Positions 39,588 through 52,705 of a stretch of DNA of 64,000 nt are shown one piece after another. Within the stretch, counting starts at the first letter, position 1. Every line of letters begins with the position of its first letter. The notes under the pieces are model-generated. The model was not told where the DNA came from, ran no database searches, and worked only from the letters and a program-made list of their open reading frames with translations. Position numbers and translations under genes: made by a program. This DNA comes from Rotaria macrura (lineage: Eukaryota; Rotifera; Eurotatoria; Philodinida; Philodinidae). Where the stretch lies: the NCBI GenBank assembly GCA_900239685.1, contig OENT01000768.1:1-64000 (forward strand), given 5' to 3'.

Positions 39588-41779
39588 ATGAACGTTTCGG
39601 TAGTAGCAAATAATGATGACGATAATGCAAATGAGCGTTCAGATGAAATCGTTAGTGATATTATTTCATTAATACATACAACGACACACTCGAGCTATGT
39701 TACATGTTCACAATTATCTTCGAAACTATTTTCTTATTTATCTCAAATACGCTTCGACGGCAATCAATGGAACGATTTAGAAAAAGCTGTTGAGGTAATT
39801 TCATGAAATCCAGTTCTGATTGGGATGGAATTCTTTTCTTTTTCTTTTTTTTAGCGATTCGATCAAAGTGTTGATCATCCTGATTTACGTCGTTTTCGAC
39901 AATTAATTGAAACAATAAGTACATGTGCAAATGATTGCGAAGAACGAAATTATACACTAGGACGTGATGCCAATACACTTTTTGAAAGCATCAGTCAATT
40001 ACACGAATTATTAGTAAGTAAAAATAAAGATTATTTTATAATAAATATTTTATGAGAAAACAAAACACTTTTATTGTCATAATGGATTTCTAATATGCCT
40101 TCTATAGCTTTCTTAATATCCATTTCCGGAAAATCATTGAACATAGAATTTCCGGTCTCATCTAGGCAGAATTATTTTTGATGGATCAAGGTCGTCAATT
40201 GAATTGTTGTAGTTTTCCTACAAATGTCATAAAAAGTAGTAATCAATATTTAACGAAGATTCAAAAGAATGTGATCAAAAGTCCTTTTCTAGTTTGAGTA
40301 GTACAAAAACAAAAATCATAGATTATGAATATTTCATAGTAATTTTTTAGGTTTTAATATAAAGCAAAATAATATTCATATTCTAGCAATCTCATGTAAT
40401 TCATCGATGTACTTTACTTTCAAACTCAATCGAACAAAAAGATATACAAATCTATTTAGTTGATTTGATGAATTTAACTGGAATGGTTAGTTAATGAATT
40501 TACTTATTATTACTATTATTATTCACAATTGTTTTCTCTAATTTTTCTTTTCTAAAGAATGTTGGCAATCAAATTCATGGTATTCTCTGTGACATAGTTC
40601 ATCTTCTATGTCAAATTAATCGAACATTTACTCTTACTAATGTAATCGATCATCCTATAGTATCGAATTGTATTCGAATAATTCAAACAAGTATTAGTAG
40701 TATTTGTGCAACAGGTGTTTAAATATAATGCATGTATATATAGTTGCTTCTTTGTTCATGTCTATGCGTCTGTTCTAATTGAATGGCATTTTCGTATGTG
40801 CTTTTAAATCTTATGTTTGAGTATGCTATGCTTGTATAATAGAAGAAAACATTAACAAGAAAGATCATACGTCTATATGTTTTAGGTGTCAATTCAAAAT
40901 CAACAATAAATTATGCCGTTCGTCTTTTGACAGATTTACTTTTAACAAACGAATCGTTTCCGGTGCATACATACGGTAAATATGTTAGATCTATTTCTTT
41001 AAGTAGTATTCATATTTTATTGTATAGGTCAATTAACTAATTGTGTATTTTTAAAAAGTATATTTGATTTAATTGAAAACAACGGTGAAGATGATGAATT
41101 AGTATTAACATCGATTAAATTTATTTTATCATTGAACTTACGTTTTGAATATTCTCATGAGAATCCCATTATGCTTACATTATTAGCTGTGAACGAACAA
41201 TTATCATGTCGAGAATTAATAGAACGATTAATTTTACTGTTTAATCGAAGTGGTACGACTATAGTAGTCAAAAAGAAAAAGAAAAGAAAACATGAAATCT
41301 TATCTTCTATTTTTTTTCTTGTCTTTAAAAAAAAACTAGTTGATCCCATCGAATGTAAAACAATGAATTCAATAATAAAATTCTTATGCGATTTATTTGG
41401 TGATCAAGCAACAACAAGTGACGCACTTTTATATGATTCAGATCGACGTTTAATCGTAGAAATTATAAGTCGAGAACTGTCAGATCGGTCGATTACGGAT
41501 GAAGTAAATGAAATTTTTTTCTTGACACAATACATCGATTTGCTTTTCTTGTTTTATTCCGTATTTTAGGCAACGACATCGTATTTTTCATTATTAGAAT
41601 GTATGCTTCGCACGCAATCAGTATCTGCTGAAACATGTACACGTATTGATGAACTCCAAACTGTTTTCCGAGCACATCTATATGCTGAGAATTGTTTAAA
41701 ACGTAATCATTTCATTATAAACGAAATTCTTCGACAACATTGTTGGCTATCAACAAATGACATGCCATTTTACCTTTAA
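39588..41779 (+). CDS. NCKIPSD: SPIN90/Ldb17 leucine-rich domain protein (NCKIPSD type)
   Basis: Eight exons: 39588-39794, 39855-40013, 40387-40485, 40558-40714, 40886-40975, 41028-41252, 41340-41503, 41570-41779; 436 residues. It is all-helical and leucine-rich. The C-terminal half follows the SPIN90/Ldb17 pattern: SIIKFLCDLFGDQATTSDAL, LLYDSDRRLIVEIISRELSD, then a last helix pair SLLECMLRTQ and RIDELQTVFRAHL. SPIN90 (NCKIPSD) in animals and Dip1 in fission yeast switch on Arp2/3 to nucleate unbranched actin filaments through this domain. The mammalian protein has an N-terminal SH3 domain and is about 720 residues; none is visible here. Intron 6 (87 nt) is in frame and stop-free, so a lysine-rich insertion isoform is possible. 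PSMD11 starts 176 nt downstream on the same strand. Confidence 0.75.
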
Positions 41780-41955
41780 AAAGAATTATATTTATTGATT
41801 TTTATTTTTATTTTTACTTTTGATCTAGATACATGTATTTTTTTTTCATAGTTGACTGATACATTTTAAAACGAATAATAAATAAATTTACTAGTAGATT
41901 ATAAAAAAAAATGAATATATATTTAGAATTGTAGATTTCCAAAAGAGAAATTAAA

Positions 41956-44938
41956 ATGCCGGGAATAACAACAAATGATATTGCATTGCAGTTAGGTGAT
42001 GAAAAACCCAAATCATCTGAACAAATCGATTTAGAAGATGCTGAAACAGCATTAAGTGAAAAAGATTACAAATCGGCTCAAGAATTACTTGTCAAATTAG
42101 GTAATTATTTTGTTTTTGAATGAGTACAAGGCAACATCTATTGTTCGATCGGCTGTTTCACTTTATAGTTCAAATGGAAGTTACTGTTGATAATGAAGAA
42201 TTACTACGAATCAAAGAGTCAGCTATACTTTCTCTCGGAAAGCTTTTCAAGGAAACAAAAGATGCGAAGGGTATAACCATAATTTTTTGCTTGCATTAAA
42301 TCATAAAAGTATTATTTATTTTCTTTGTTCTTTATTTCAGCATTGGCATCTCTAATCAAAACAACACGACCATTTCTTGGTCTTGTTAGCAAAGCTAAAG
42401 CAGCTAAACTTGTACGAACTCTTGTCGATTTATTTCTCGACATGGAAGCTGGTACTGGTGAAGAAGTATGTCAAAAAAGATTTTTAACATGAAGGTTTTC
42501 ATTTCGATGAGAATGATCTTGTGTGTGTGTGTTTGTCTGATATCACCAAAATCGGAGCACACCATTAATGCATTTTTATAGTTAATAATCTGTGGAAAGA
42601 TCATCCATGGAAAAAGAAGAAAACATAGTTCATTTTATTGTTCCTCTATGTATATATGTAAATAATAATAGAAATAGAAAGATATGGTTACATGATTTAG
42701 AACCCATAAATCAAGCGCTAAATATAGAAAAATGATTTCTTCTGCTGAATTGAATGTGTTATTTAGTCTTCTAGTTAACTTTTTTTGGTTCTGTAGATAC
42801 TAACAAGGTTCGTAACGCATTACTTTTCTTTAGACATGTTGTTTATCGTAATTGATGGCAGTTATAAAATATAAACATTTGTCTTATACACAAAGAGAAA
42901 CATAGGGTATATATATATATATTCTTGCTATAAGATTTCTCTAGTAGCAAGCTCATTATCATGTTTCACCGGAAGAAATAGGTTTTATTCAATATATAAG
43001 ATTCTAATCAATAAAAGAAAATTTCAGAATAATCTATCACACAACCAATATTATTTTAGCTTGGAAAGATAAATACTGATCTATAGAAAATGTGAAAGTT
43101 ATTACTGAAAGAAAAAACTATTAACTAGCAATCTATCTCTCATTCGATTGATCAAGTATAAGAGTTATATCGTCACAATAAGAGCGTTTTATTCTTGTCT
43201 TGTATTAGTAAAAATACAAAGAAAAATAATTGAAAACTTATTAATAATGCATTCCTTTCTATGTCGCCTGTTTGTTTGCTCTCTGGAATTATTCATAAGG
43301 ACCTAGCATGAATTACTGATTAGAGAACAATCATCAGAATACTATCATAATTGCACGCGTGATTAAAAACAAACAAACCACCGAAGGCTTTTATCTTATT
43401 CGAATTACAAAAAAAAATCGTGACTCGGTGCAGAATGTTTTTACCATGAATTGTATCCAAAGTTTTATTTCAAAGCTAAAAGATTTAAAAGTTGCGTGTG
43501 TATTACTTATTTAAGTAAATGTTCATGTCAACTTGGACCACGAAAGACTTATAGAACACGACAAATTTATCACCTAGATTAATCTATTGTAACGTCTAGG
43601 AACATACATTTATATATGTAATTTATTTAGGTTTCATTGTGTCAAGATAATATTGAATGGGCTAAAAGTGAAAACCGAACATTCCTTCGACAAGAACTTG
43701 AAGTAAGAATGCAAGATTATCTACGATATTCCATAGGATAATTAAACATTCTTATTGTTTTAGGCACGTCTTATCGCCTTATATTACGATACAGGTCGAT
43801 ACAACGAGGCACTGACGCTTGGTTCACAATTATTGAAAGAATTAAAAAAACTCGATGATAAACAATTACTTGTTGAAGTTCAATTACTTGAAAGTAAAAC
43901 ATATTTTGCTTTGAGTAATTTACAAAAAGCAAGGTAATACTATAATAAAATGAACAACATCTTAAATAACTATCTTCGACATCATAGAGCTGCATTGACA
44001 TCGGCACGAACAACAGCCAATGGTATTTATACACCGCCGAAACTGCAAGCAAGTCTTGATTTACAATCAGGTAAAATTCTTCGTATGTAATATTTAGTAG
44101 AAAAAAATGATGTTCATTGTTTTCAATAAGGAATTCTTCATGGTGCTGAAGATAAAGATTTTAAGACTGCATTCTCATATTTTTATGAAGCATTCGAAGG
44201 TTACGATCAAATCAATAGTAATAAGGGTATTATTGCACTTAAGTATATGTTATTATCCAAAGTGATGATGAATTTGTATGTCTATGAATTTAAATGTTTC
44301 GTGTAATTATTTATTTGTCTTATGAATGCATTTTTAGACCGGACGATGTCAACGGACTTATGTCAGTTAAATTAGCACTGAAATACAATGGTCGAGATGT
44401 CGACGCCATGAAAGCAGTCGCACAAGCAAGTAAAAAACGATCATTAGCCGATTTTCAACAGGTTTAATTTAATAAATGACAAAACAAGAAGATTGATTTT
44501 TTTGACATTGATAATTATTTTCTAGGCATTAATTGATTACAAAACTGAATTATCTGATGATCCAATCGTTCATTCACATCTAGGAACCTTATATGATAAT
44601 TTACTTGAACAAAATCTTTGTCGTCTTCTTGAACCATTTTCGAATGTTCAAATAGAACATATTTCACGTTTAATTAATCTTCCTCAAGTATGATGTTTGC
44701 TTGTCGAAAATATCAATGATTTTCTTAATATCATTTTCTCTAGGATGTTGTCGAGAAGAAACTCTCTCAAATGATTCTAGATAAGAAACTAACTGGCATC
44801 CTTGATCAAGGTTCATCCAATATAGTTATTTTTGATGAAACACCATCGGACACACAATATCAAGATGCTTTGGTCATTGTACAAAATATGTCCAAAGTGG
44901 TTGATACACTCTTTAGTAAAACCAAGAAACTTTCCTAG
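41956..44938 (+). CDS. PSMD11: 26S proteasome lid subunit PSMD11 (Rpn6)
   Basis: Ten exons: 41956-42100, 42169-42270, 42341-42465, 43631-43702, 43764-43933, 43989-44071, 44131-44275, 44338-44461, 44526-44687, 44744-44938; 440 residues (human 422). Strong matches along its length: [104 protein letters not shown], then the PCI/winged-helix part ([30 protein letters not shown]) and the end [12 protein letters not shown]. It clamps the lid to the 20S core and ATPase ring. An acceptor-like TTGTAG lies 21 nt before the ATG. The upstream SPIN90-like stop is 176 nt away, so the pair may share a transcript. Confidence 0.97.
42466..43630 (+). other. Long intron 3 of PSMD11 (1165 nt)
   Basis: Donor GAA|GTATGT and acceptor TTATTTAG. 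The only intron of this gene above 130 nt. It contains a TATATATATATA run near 42909 and no recognised gene, RNA or paired repeat. Confidence 0.6.
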
Positions 44939-47900
44939 TTCAGCTTTTTTTCCATTCTTCTATTTTCAAAATGTTTGTTTTCTCCATTCTAACAATATCG
45001 GTTATCATTCAATCATGAACTAGCTACATTTTTTTTTCATGAATGTTGGTCTCTCTTCTTGTTCCGAAAGAAAACATAACAATAACAACAGGATGATACC
45101 TATAAATAGATGACTAACAAGCATTGAGAGAAGTCGCTGAATAATTTTATGTTTATTTTTACAACTTATTCTTGCAACAATAACAACGAACTCACTAAAT
45201 GCATAGACAAGAGACATGTCATAACTTTATTTTATTTAACTCAAAACTGTAGAGTAGAGGTCAAACTTAACATAATTCAGATTTGTACAATTACCTTTGT
45301 CTCAATCCACTTGCACATAGAAAGAAAGAAAAATGTCAAGTAATTTGTTTCCCGGTTAATTGTAATCCTCTTAACTTCGTTATGTCTCAATTACATGGAG
45401 AAAAATCTGAAGATTAACTACACATATTGCTCTTCATTCCACAATGTAACGCAAAGAAATTTGTTTTTGAAAACTAGGACAATGCTATTGTTTTCTGTTG
45501 ATTCTAATGATGAGGGTGTTATTTTTGTCCATGATCCTCAGTTATTAGTGTTCATTATGTGCACAATGAAATATCTCGCAGGTGGAGAAACATGAACCTT
45601 CCATTTGGGTAAACACTATGGACAGTATGCAAATGGAAGAAATATTCTACTTCTGATTAGCTTTGAACAGTGCAGTCGAGGACTGCTTATTTGCCAAAGC
45701 CGACTGATAGCATGTTAAAAGCGCGAGATGAACAGCGTACATATTTTTAGTCAAATAAACCTATTTGAACAAATACAATGGTTTCGGTCCTATGAATTCT
45801 GTTTTGTTTAATGAAACATATTGAATTTGAAGGGAAAAACTAACATAGCTCTAGGAAAGAGTACTAGAAAATGTGAAAATAGAAATATAAGAGATAGACC
45901 ATATTTGTAGTAACGGATTATGAGATGAGCATTGAATAATTAGTTTTGTAAATATCATGAATTTACAATGGACTGTCGACTTATTTTCTAATCTAGATAA
46001 ATTCATATAATAAGACTATGTTTTTCAGTATCGTTTTGACATTTAATTCAATATTGCTTTGATGGAATTGTATTAGTATGTACAAGACATGCTCTTGAGT
46101 AAACACTCTCTTCGTCAACAAGTAAAATCTTAGATAGAAGAGCAAGATTTACAAATTCGAACCTATTCGGCAAGCATCAACAGCCTCATAGCACACACGC
46201 GAGGTCTGTCTTCTAGCGTTAGAATTGCACATCAATTAAGAAAACGACTGTGTAATACACATTTCTGTATGGGCATATGGCAGAAGTAACACTATACTCA
46301 ATTAAATGTATCAGACAATAAAATACGAAATCTTCATTCAATCATAATTTTTGTAGAATTAGATGAATTTTACGACACATAGGATTCAGTTTTCGTTAAA
46401 TTCTGTTATGAAACTCAATCATTATATCGTCTCTCATACAAGCTATGCTGAGAAGTATTTAAACCTGAAAGAGAGAGATCTGCAGATTAGTTCTGATTCG
46501 ATGAATATAGAAATAAAAACAGAAATTTTCATATTTATCGAAAATTATAGCCTCAACTCTACAGTATATTTCGCTATTCAGAATTAGACTACGAATTTGT
46601 ACGTTGATGATTATTCTTTATGACTAAAAATCGATTAGTTAGCAATTTTCATGTAAGATTTCGATAAAAAATGTTCACAGATCTTGATTCTAATTTTAAT
46701 AATTTAGTAAACTATTCTTGTAAGAGAGCATAACATCCTGTTGTTTGCTATTTCTCCTGTTAATGTATAGTGCAAATAATAACTTGACTGCAAATCGTAT
46801 TAAATAGTATTGAGTTTATGCAAAATCAACCTTTTTATTCTCGGGAAAATGATGTGAATCAAAAGCAGGAGAACATTTTTATAGAAATCTCAATTTTATA
46901 TCAAATATACGAAGTAGCTGTGAAGCATGATTATCTGATTGTTTTTAATCTGATTGTGAATCGAATTGTAATTTCCAGAGAAAGAACAAAAATTTTTCCA
47001 ACGATCTGTATTGTTAGGATTTCGTTTGATACATTTCAAATTTCGCATCAGGCCAATTAAAAAACTAAATTGATGAAAATGTCCATCTTTGGTAAGTTGA
47101 TAAAACACTGACTATTGAAAAGGATTTTGAATGCCTTGTACTGGTTGAAGTAATGGATAGAAAGACCTATCCTTAGAACAATGAATGGGATCATAAATGA
47201 CGAAGAAAACGTAGCTATTTGTAAGTATGTTAGAATGGTCACGGTAAATATTCATAAACAGATATCAGTGACTTGGTTAGTGTTTTTGAGAAAATAAAAT
47301 CGTCTATGTCTAATGTAAACCTATCTGAAAAGCTCATAGAGATATGAGAAGAAAGTGAAATACAATAATTATCATAGTTGAATGAATAATTTAAACATAT
47401 TATTGAATTGTGTTTATTTTGAAGCAGAAACAATAATTTGATATCAGCTAGCAATAACATATTCAATTAATAATAGAGTAGAAGAATGATGATTGAGATC
47501 AATAAAAATAATTATTCGATCTCAAAATTGAAAGAAATTACTCGTATTATTCTCTATCGAGGAAGTGAAAGTTGCGATCAATTATTCTGACTATTCATCG
47601 GAAAGCGAATATCCATATCATTTAAAAGTTTAATGCGAAGCAAAATCTATGGAGAAAAAAACAACAAAGCAAAATTAAAGAATTACATTAGACTAATCTT
47701 GCCATACAGATCATATGAATAATGAATGCATGCAGCAGATGACTACAATCGATTAGTTTTGATAATTTCATTTTCGATGTTGTGCTACTCGTTTGAATAG
47801 TATTCGACTAGATAGAATTCAAACAACCATACATCAATAAGTCATATCATGAACATGATTGAAAAATATATAAAGAATCAACCGCTCATTCATATTCAAG

Positions 47901-49241
47901 TTTTCGTTCACTCGTGTCTTATCATTGATAACTATCTTCAGTCCACAAGAGCATTATCAATTGATTTGGTTCGTATAGTAATAGGATATATGAAAAATTG
48001 TTGTCTAATAGACTACTCGCTACAGGTTATATTATAAGAACGAGAAGTGTTTTGACCACCAAAGAGTATGACAATTGAGCACCGATTTAATTACACGTGA
48101 AATGAGTAGAATAAAATAATACTGTTAAAAAGAAAAGTAGAAACAATAGATAGATAATAAATACAATGATGAATCAATAACTATTAATATTATGAAGAAT
48201 TGTTATTAAGATATTGTCTGCAACGTAAACTTGTATTTCATATCGCCATTGTGAATATTTCCGATATTGGCTACAACTATATGAATATTTAGTAGAATTG
48301 GTTAAATTTGTGGAACGATACTTAGATACTTGATGTTGTTGTACTATCGCATTAGCCTCATCGAAAGTTTTTACGAGATTCAAAACTTAAAAGTCATCGT
48401 TTGACATTGTGCCTTGATTGACAGAAATTCTTACGAATTTACTACTATTGATTTATATGTGAGACATAAGTCCTTTGGATTTCATAAATTAATAGTCATG
48501 AGATTAGCCGATTCGAACTGAGCTTATTACAATGCGATACTTGCCACCATACATGCTGCAAGTTCGATCAGTTTTAAATGAGTTTATCTCATTTATGTTG
48601 TTTTTTTAATTTGGTCCTCATTTCACGTGTAATTAAATCGGTGCTCAATAGTCATACTCTGTGGAGCTCAAAATACATTTAATCCATATTATAAACAGAA
48701 CGACCATCTGATGAAATTGTCATTAAAACTAATAGAGTGCATAGCCATAGAAGACTGGAATGTCCTCGTAGTGATTGTTCTTTGTTTAAAATATCAACTC
48801 ATGACAATAGGAATGCAAGATAGTCGAGAAGAAATATGAATCCGCTGATAGTAACACTTTGAATTTATTAGATCGAGTACACTCAATCGGTCAATAAGAT
48901 ACTGTTCTTGGGTATAAATTACTTATCATCTTTGTGAAATATCTTTAAAAATTTATATTATACTTTTCGTGTTTATATTTGTCCATTGATATATTTCACA
49001 TGAGTATATTATCATGATCTGTTAATCTCAGTCTATGACAAATATCTCTGAATATTAGCTTGTATCGTACTTTCAATGTAAATGTGTTTAATGAAAAGAA
49101 TTGAACTACTGTAATGCTTTGTCACATTAGTACGTTTCTTTTTAGAAATGTATTTTTTTTTCTTTTCAATTAATTAACAATAAAACAAAACTTGTATCAG
49201 CACATAGAAGATTACATATGTATCTTTGTTTTTTCGATTAG
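44939..49241. other. 4.3-kb gene-free region between convergent PSMD11 and ESF1
   Basis: No open frame over 80 codons has splice context or family resemblance, and no tRNA or other RNA was recognised. The left end is the PSMD11 3' flank. The one structured item is the inverted repeat pair at 48064-48659. This is by far the longest gap in the right half of the window, and a plausible landing area for mobile elements too decayed to read by eye. Confidence 0.45.
48064..48659. repeat. 596-bp unit bounded by 43-nt inverted repeats, possible DNA transposon remnant
   Basis: 48064-48106 pairs with the complement of 48617-48659 over 43 nt with a single mismatch; the core is ATTGAGCACCGATTTAATTA followed by CACGTGAAATGAG. 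Outside the arms, similarity fades after a few nt (CCACCAAA against CTCCACA). No clear target duplication was found. The about 510-nt interior has no meaningful open frame. Near-identity of such long arms in otherwise unstructured DNA argues for a recent non-autonomous element or a foldback. The family is not recognised. Confidence 0.6.
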
Positions 49242-52191
49242 CTAATCTCTTTTTGCTGATTTTCTTTTTAATTTAACAACGATATCATCTTCATCAGGTT
49301 CAGTCCTTGATGACGAAGTTAGATTATCAAATTTTCGTTTCTTCAATTTTTCTTCTATGAGTTGTTGTGTACCAGCTGTTGATTTAAAATGAGGATCCGA
49401 CTGATCAATATTAAATGCTGGTTGTGTATAAACAGCTTGAAAACGGTTATCGTTAACATTCAATTTGAAGCTGTCATCGTTGATGTTTGTTTCGTTCTTA
49501 TCGGATGATTTTTGTTGTAATTTTTTATGTTTTTTCGAATTTTGAGCTGCAGCTTTAGTTGATTGTTTATGTGCTTTAATCATATCACGTAGATTGAAAT
49601 CACGTTTAGTATCAATATCATCATCAACAGTAAGTAATTCAAGTGTTTCACGATCATTGTCAATGGAATCATCTTGTTCTTGCTCGATTTGAGCTCTAAC
49701 AAGATCGGATTTTTCCTGTTTTTTATTTTTCGTCTTTTCTTTTGGATTATTCGAAATTTGTAATTTGTCACCGGATTTTGATTTCAAGCCTGGTTGCCAT
49801 GTTATTTCCATATCGATATCACTATCATCATCATCGTCGTCGTCATCGGCATGTTGACGAAAATCTTCATTATCACTATTTTGTTCATCGAAAAAATTTG
49901 TGATTTTCTTCTTTGACTTTTTCTCTTTAATCGGATTATCGTTGAAATCCAATAGAAGAGCTCTAAAGTAACAGTTTGTTTTTAAATAACAACTCAAAAT
50001 AAGTCTATAGTAAGATTTTTTTAATAATTTACCTATATCGGTCGATATCATCTTGACTACTAAGTACACTAGGTGCTCGTATAACTGGTGGATTCTTTTT
50101 CTTTTTATTTGATTCTCCTGGTACAACAGTGGGTACCTTAAAAATACCGTCGTCATTTTTCTTTCCATCATTATCATCATCACTTCCTTCATTAACATCA
50201 TCATCGTCCTCATTATTGTCTTGTGGTTCTTCGTCCGATTCTGATGCTAAATAATCATCTAAATTAACTTTATCTAATTCTTCAAGTGTATATTTCTTCT
50301 TTGTTAATCGACGTCGTTCGATCGGTGTTTCATCCCAAGTACAACGTACTTTTGTTTGTGTTAATGCTGTATTACGAAAATGTATTGGTTTGTATGATGT
50401 TTTATCAGGTAGTTGAGTACATTGATCATGTGGCGGAGTTGAAGAATCAAATGTAACAGAATCCGGTATGAAACGTAAATCAAGACGAACAGCACTTGTT
50501 TCATATTCAAGTCCATCACATTCTTCATAAATACGCGCAGCTGTTGCTTCAGTATCACATTCAACAACAGCATAATAATATTTCAAACGATTCAATTGAT
50601 ATTTTCTTAAACGTTCACGCATTACTGGATCAGTGGTGTCTTGATCATCATCTTGATTATAATTAGGTTCTTCATCGTCGTCATCAGATTTGAGTTCTGG
50701 TTCATCAGGTTCTTCTTCGGCTTCACTTTGATGACCACTATCAGTACCGTTTCTGATTATAATAGAAAGAAAGAAAGATATATATATAGTTAAAAAATGC
50801 ATAGAATATCAATCTTACCGATTTCTAGTAACAACAGGCTTTGTTGTTCCGGGTAGTGGACCAAAGTTTTTCTCTGCCTCTATTTGTTGTAATCCATATT
50901 CGGATGGATAAATAGTAACCGATTTAATAACACCTTCTGGTGGTTTCCATGAGTTTAATAAGATGAATATGTCAACGGCACGTACACGATCCCAATCCAT
51001 ATTACATACTGCTAATCGGCGACTGACTTCATCCGAACTAGACATGAAAAATATTATTTTTCTATCTACTTGATTATTCTTTTATTTTGTTTTATTTAAG
51101 ATAATCATACGTTGAATTCCTAGCAAAAGTTCTTTGTATTTTCTTAGATAGAACTCAAACAGTTTCTAAATATAAGTGTAAGAAAATCGAATAGTTTTTA
51201 AAAATTTAAATACATCAATGTTATTCCAATTCGTTCTCTTTAACATCTATATTTAACTTTCTCTCTTTGCTTCTCTGATTCGTTTTACTATGATAAACAC
51301 ATTTTACAGATGAGAAAACAATTTTTTAACTCCTATTCAAACACGTTGACTATATAAACAAGTCACCAGCAAGGTATATTTTTCAGTTTAGAATGAATAA
51401 TAATAATAATAATAATATGTATTTATTTTAATATGGAAGTTCTCACGATTAGCAATCTTAAAAAACATGAATCTGACGCAAAGAATATACAGAACTCTTC
51501 GTGCTAATTTAATGATGAGTAGTAAAATCAAATAGAAAGCAAGTGGAATCAATAATAAGACTTAGTGATGTTCAATGATTTGAAATTTAACAGGTCTCAT
51601 TCAATCAGAATGGAATGTCTTTAAATAATACTGAATCGTTCATGCGTTGATGTCAATAGAATATAATCATTATAGATTTTGAACAAATACTTACCGAGTA
51701 CATTTGTCGTCGAATTCGTTCCATTCTATTCCATCATCAAGTTCAGGTATTTCTTCATCTTCTTCAGATGAACTCGATTTTCTGTCACCTTCTTCATTAT
51801 CATCGTTTTCGTCTTCTTCTTCTTCTTCTTCTTCTTCTTTTTCATCATTATCACTTTCGTCACTTTGAAGTAAATCGTCAAGTTCTTCATCGTCAACAGA
51901 TTTTCTATTTTTTTTCTTTTTTATATCTTCATCCGAGGATGCTGAACTACTTTCATCATCATCTTCTTCTTCAAGGTGATAAAATTTATTCATATCATCA
52001 CGTGTTGAACGTTCCTTAACAAGTGGCCGTCCCCGTTTATCAACTGTATATTTTAATTTAAATTTAGGATCGTTAAACATGGATGCAAAGCGTCGATCGA
52101 TTTTTAACTTTCTTTCACTCTTCGATACTGGTCGAAAGCGTGGATCTTTCGTGATATGTGCAAAACGATTATCTTTTTTAAGTTCATCCAT
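49242..52191 (-). CDS. ESF1: ESF1, nucleolar pre-rRNA processing protein
   Basis: Four exons: 52191-51695, 51037-50819, 50752-50033, 49971-49242; about 721 residues (human 851). Start: [20 protein letters not shown], the NUC153-like opening of the family, then acidic runs (a Glu run near 51815-51835 coded by a CTT repeat on the plus strand). The core has [59 protein letters not shown] and [11 protein letters not shown], matching ESF1 closely. The middle and end are acidic and lysine-rich and end with [23 protein letters not shown]1 is needed for early cleavage of 18S rRNA precursors in the nucleolus. Intron 1 (about 657 nt) is long. TACTCTTTTAG ends 10 nt before the ATG, and NDUFA2 stops 182 nt upstream. 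Confidence 0.95.
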
Positions 52192-52216
52192 TTTATTTAT
52201 TCTAAAAGAGTATTGA
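52192..52216 (-). promoter_or_regulatory. Acceptor-like site before the ESF1 start
   Basis: On the minus strand, ATACTCTTTTAG is followed by ten A/T bases and the ESF1 ATG. It sits in a 182-nt gap after the NDUFA2 stop, with no matching donor in between that would fit a cis 5'UTR intron of usual size. Candidate spliced-leader acceptor. Confidence 0.4.
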
Positions 52217-52372
52217 TCTGCAAATATGAATAGAGGTTAAATAGACATTAATTGGGCAAAGAGCTGTTTTCTTTTCAGTAAGGATCAGAAAAAAAGAAAA
52301 GTAATATATCTAAGTAAATGGTGAGTCGAAATGATATAGAAAGAAAAAAAACGAAACGTAAAAGTACAAATG

Positions 52373-52378
52373 TTTATT
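52373..52378 (-). terminator. AATAAA hexamer overlapping the NDUFA2 stop codon
   Basis: The minus strand reads TCG AAA TAA ACA, so AATAAA includes the TAA stop. If used for polyadenylation the 3'UTR would be only about 10-30 nt, which would leave room for the next gene's acceptor in the 182-nt gap. Use of this hexamer is inference. Confidence 0.35.
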
Positions 52379-52685
52379 TCGACAAACGATTTGAACTATT
52401 TGGAATCGTTTTAGTTGTTAAATTTTCAATAGCACTAAATACTTGATCAGCGTTCATGCCAGTTAAGGGGATTTGTTTTTCAACTCCATATTCATATCGT
52501 GTCCATAATGTTGGATTGACATTCGAGCATTCTCGAATAAGTATAGGTGTTGATGGGTTTTGTTGTTTTAAATTGACATAGAATTTTTCAATGAATTGTC
52601 GTGCACCTTCACTTGTTGGTGATTTTTGACATAAATGTAAACGTAATTCTTTGACAACTGGTGCAAATCGAAGTGCTTTAGACAT
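52374..52685 (-). CDS. NDUFA2: NADH dehydrogenase (complex I) accessory subunit NDUFA2/B8
   Basis: A single exon of 103 residues (human 99). Matches: LRLHLCQKSPTSEGARQFIE, FYVNLKQQNPSTPILIRECS, NPTLWTRYEYGVEKQIPL, ADQVFSAIENL. This is the thioredoxin-fold accessory subunit of the mitochondrial complex I N-module; the family's cysteine pair is present (LCQKS and RECS). The lack of introns is notable among multi-exon neighbours. It is tucked between CAD (231 nt upstream) and ESF1 (182 nt downstream) on the same strand. The upstream sequence GCATTTTTTAG ends 3 nt before its ATG. Confidence 0.96.
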   Translation of the reverse strand: MSKALRFAPVVKELRLHLCQKSPTSEGARQFIEKFYVNLKQQNPSTPILIRECSNVNPTLWTRYEYGVEKQIPLTGMNADQVFSAIENLTTKTIPNSSNRLSK

Positions 52686-52705
52686 GATCTAAAAAATGCC
52701 ATCAC
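52686..52705 (-). promoter_or_regulatory. Acceptor-like site before the NDUFA2 start
   Basis: On the minus strand, GCATTTTTTAG is followed by ATC and then the ATG. As the gene has no introns and lies 231 nt after the CAD stop, this AG is a candidate spliced-leader addition site. The rest of the gap to 52916 is A-rich on the plus strand and holds nothing else. Confidence 0.42.

Noticed and set aside
46363-47060. Open frames of 74 and 80 codons in the PSMD11-ESF1 gap
   Set aside because: AT-driven, overlapping frames on both strands, no splice context or family.
51807-51840. CTT trinucleotide run as a microsatellite
   Set aside because: It codes the acidic Glu tract of ESF1 on the minus strand; ESF1 proteins are normally acidic here.
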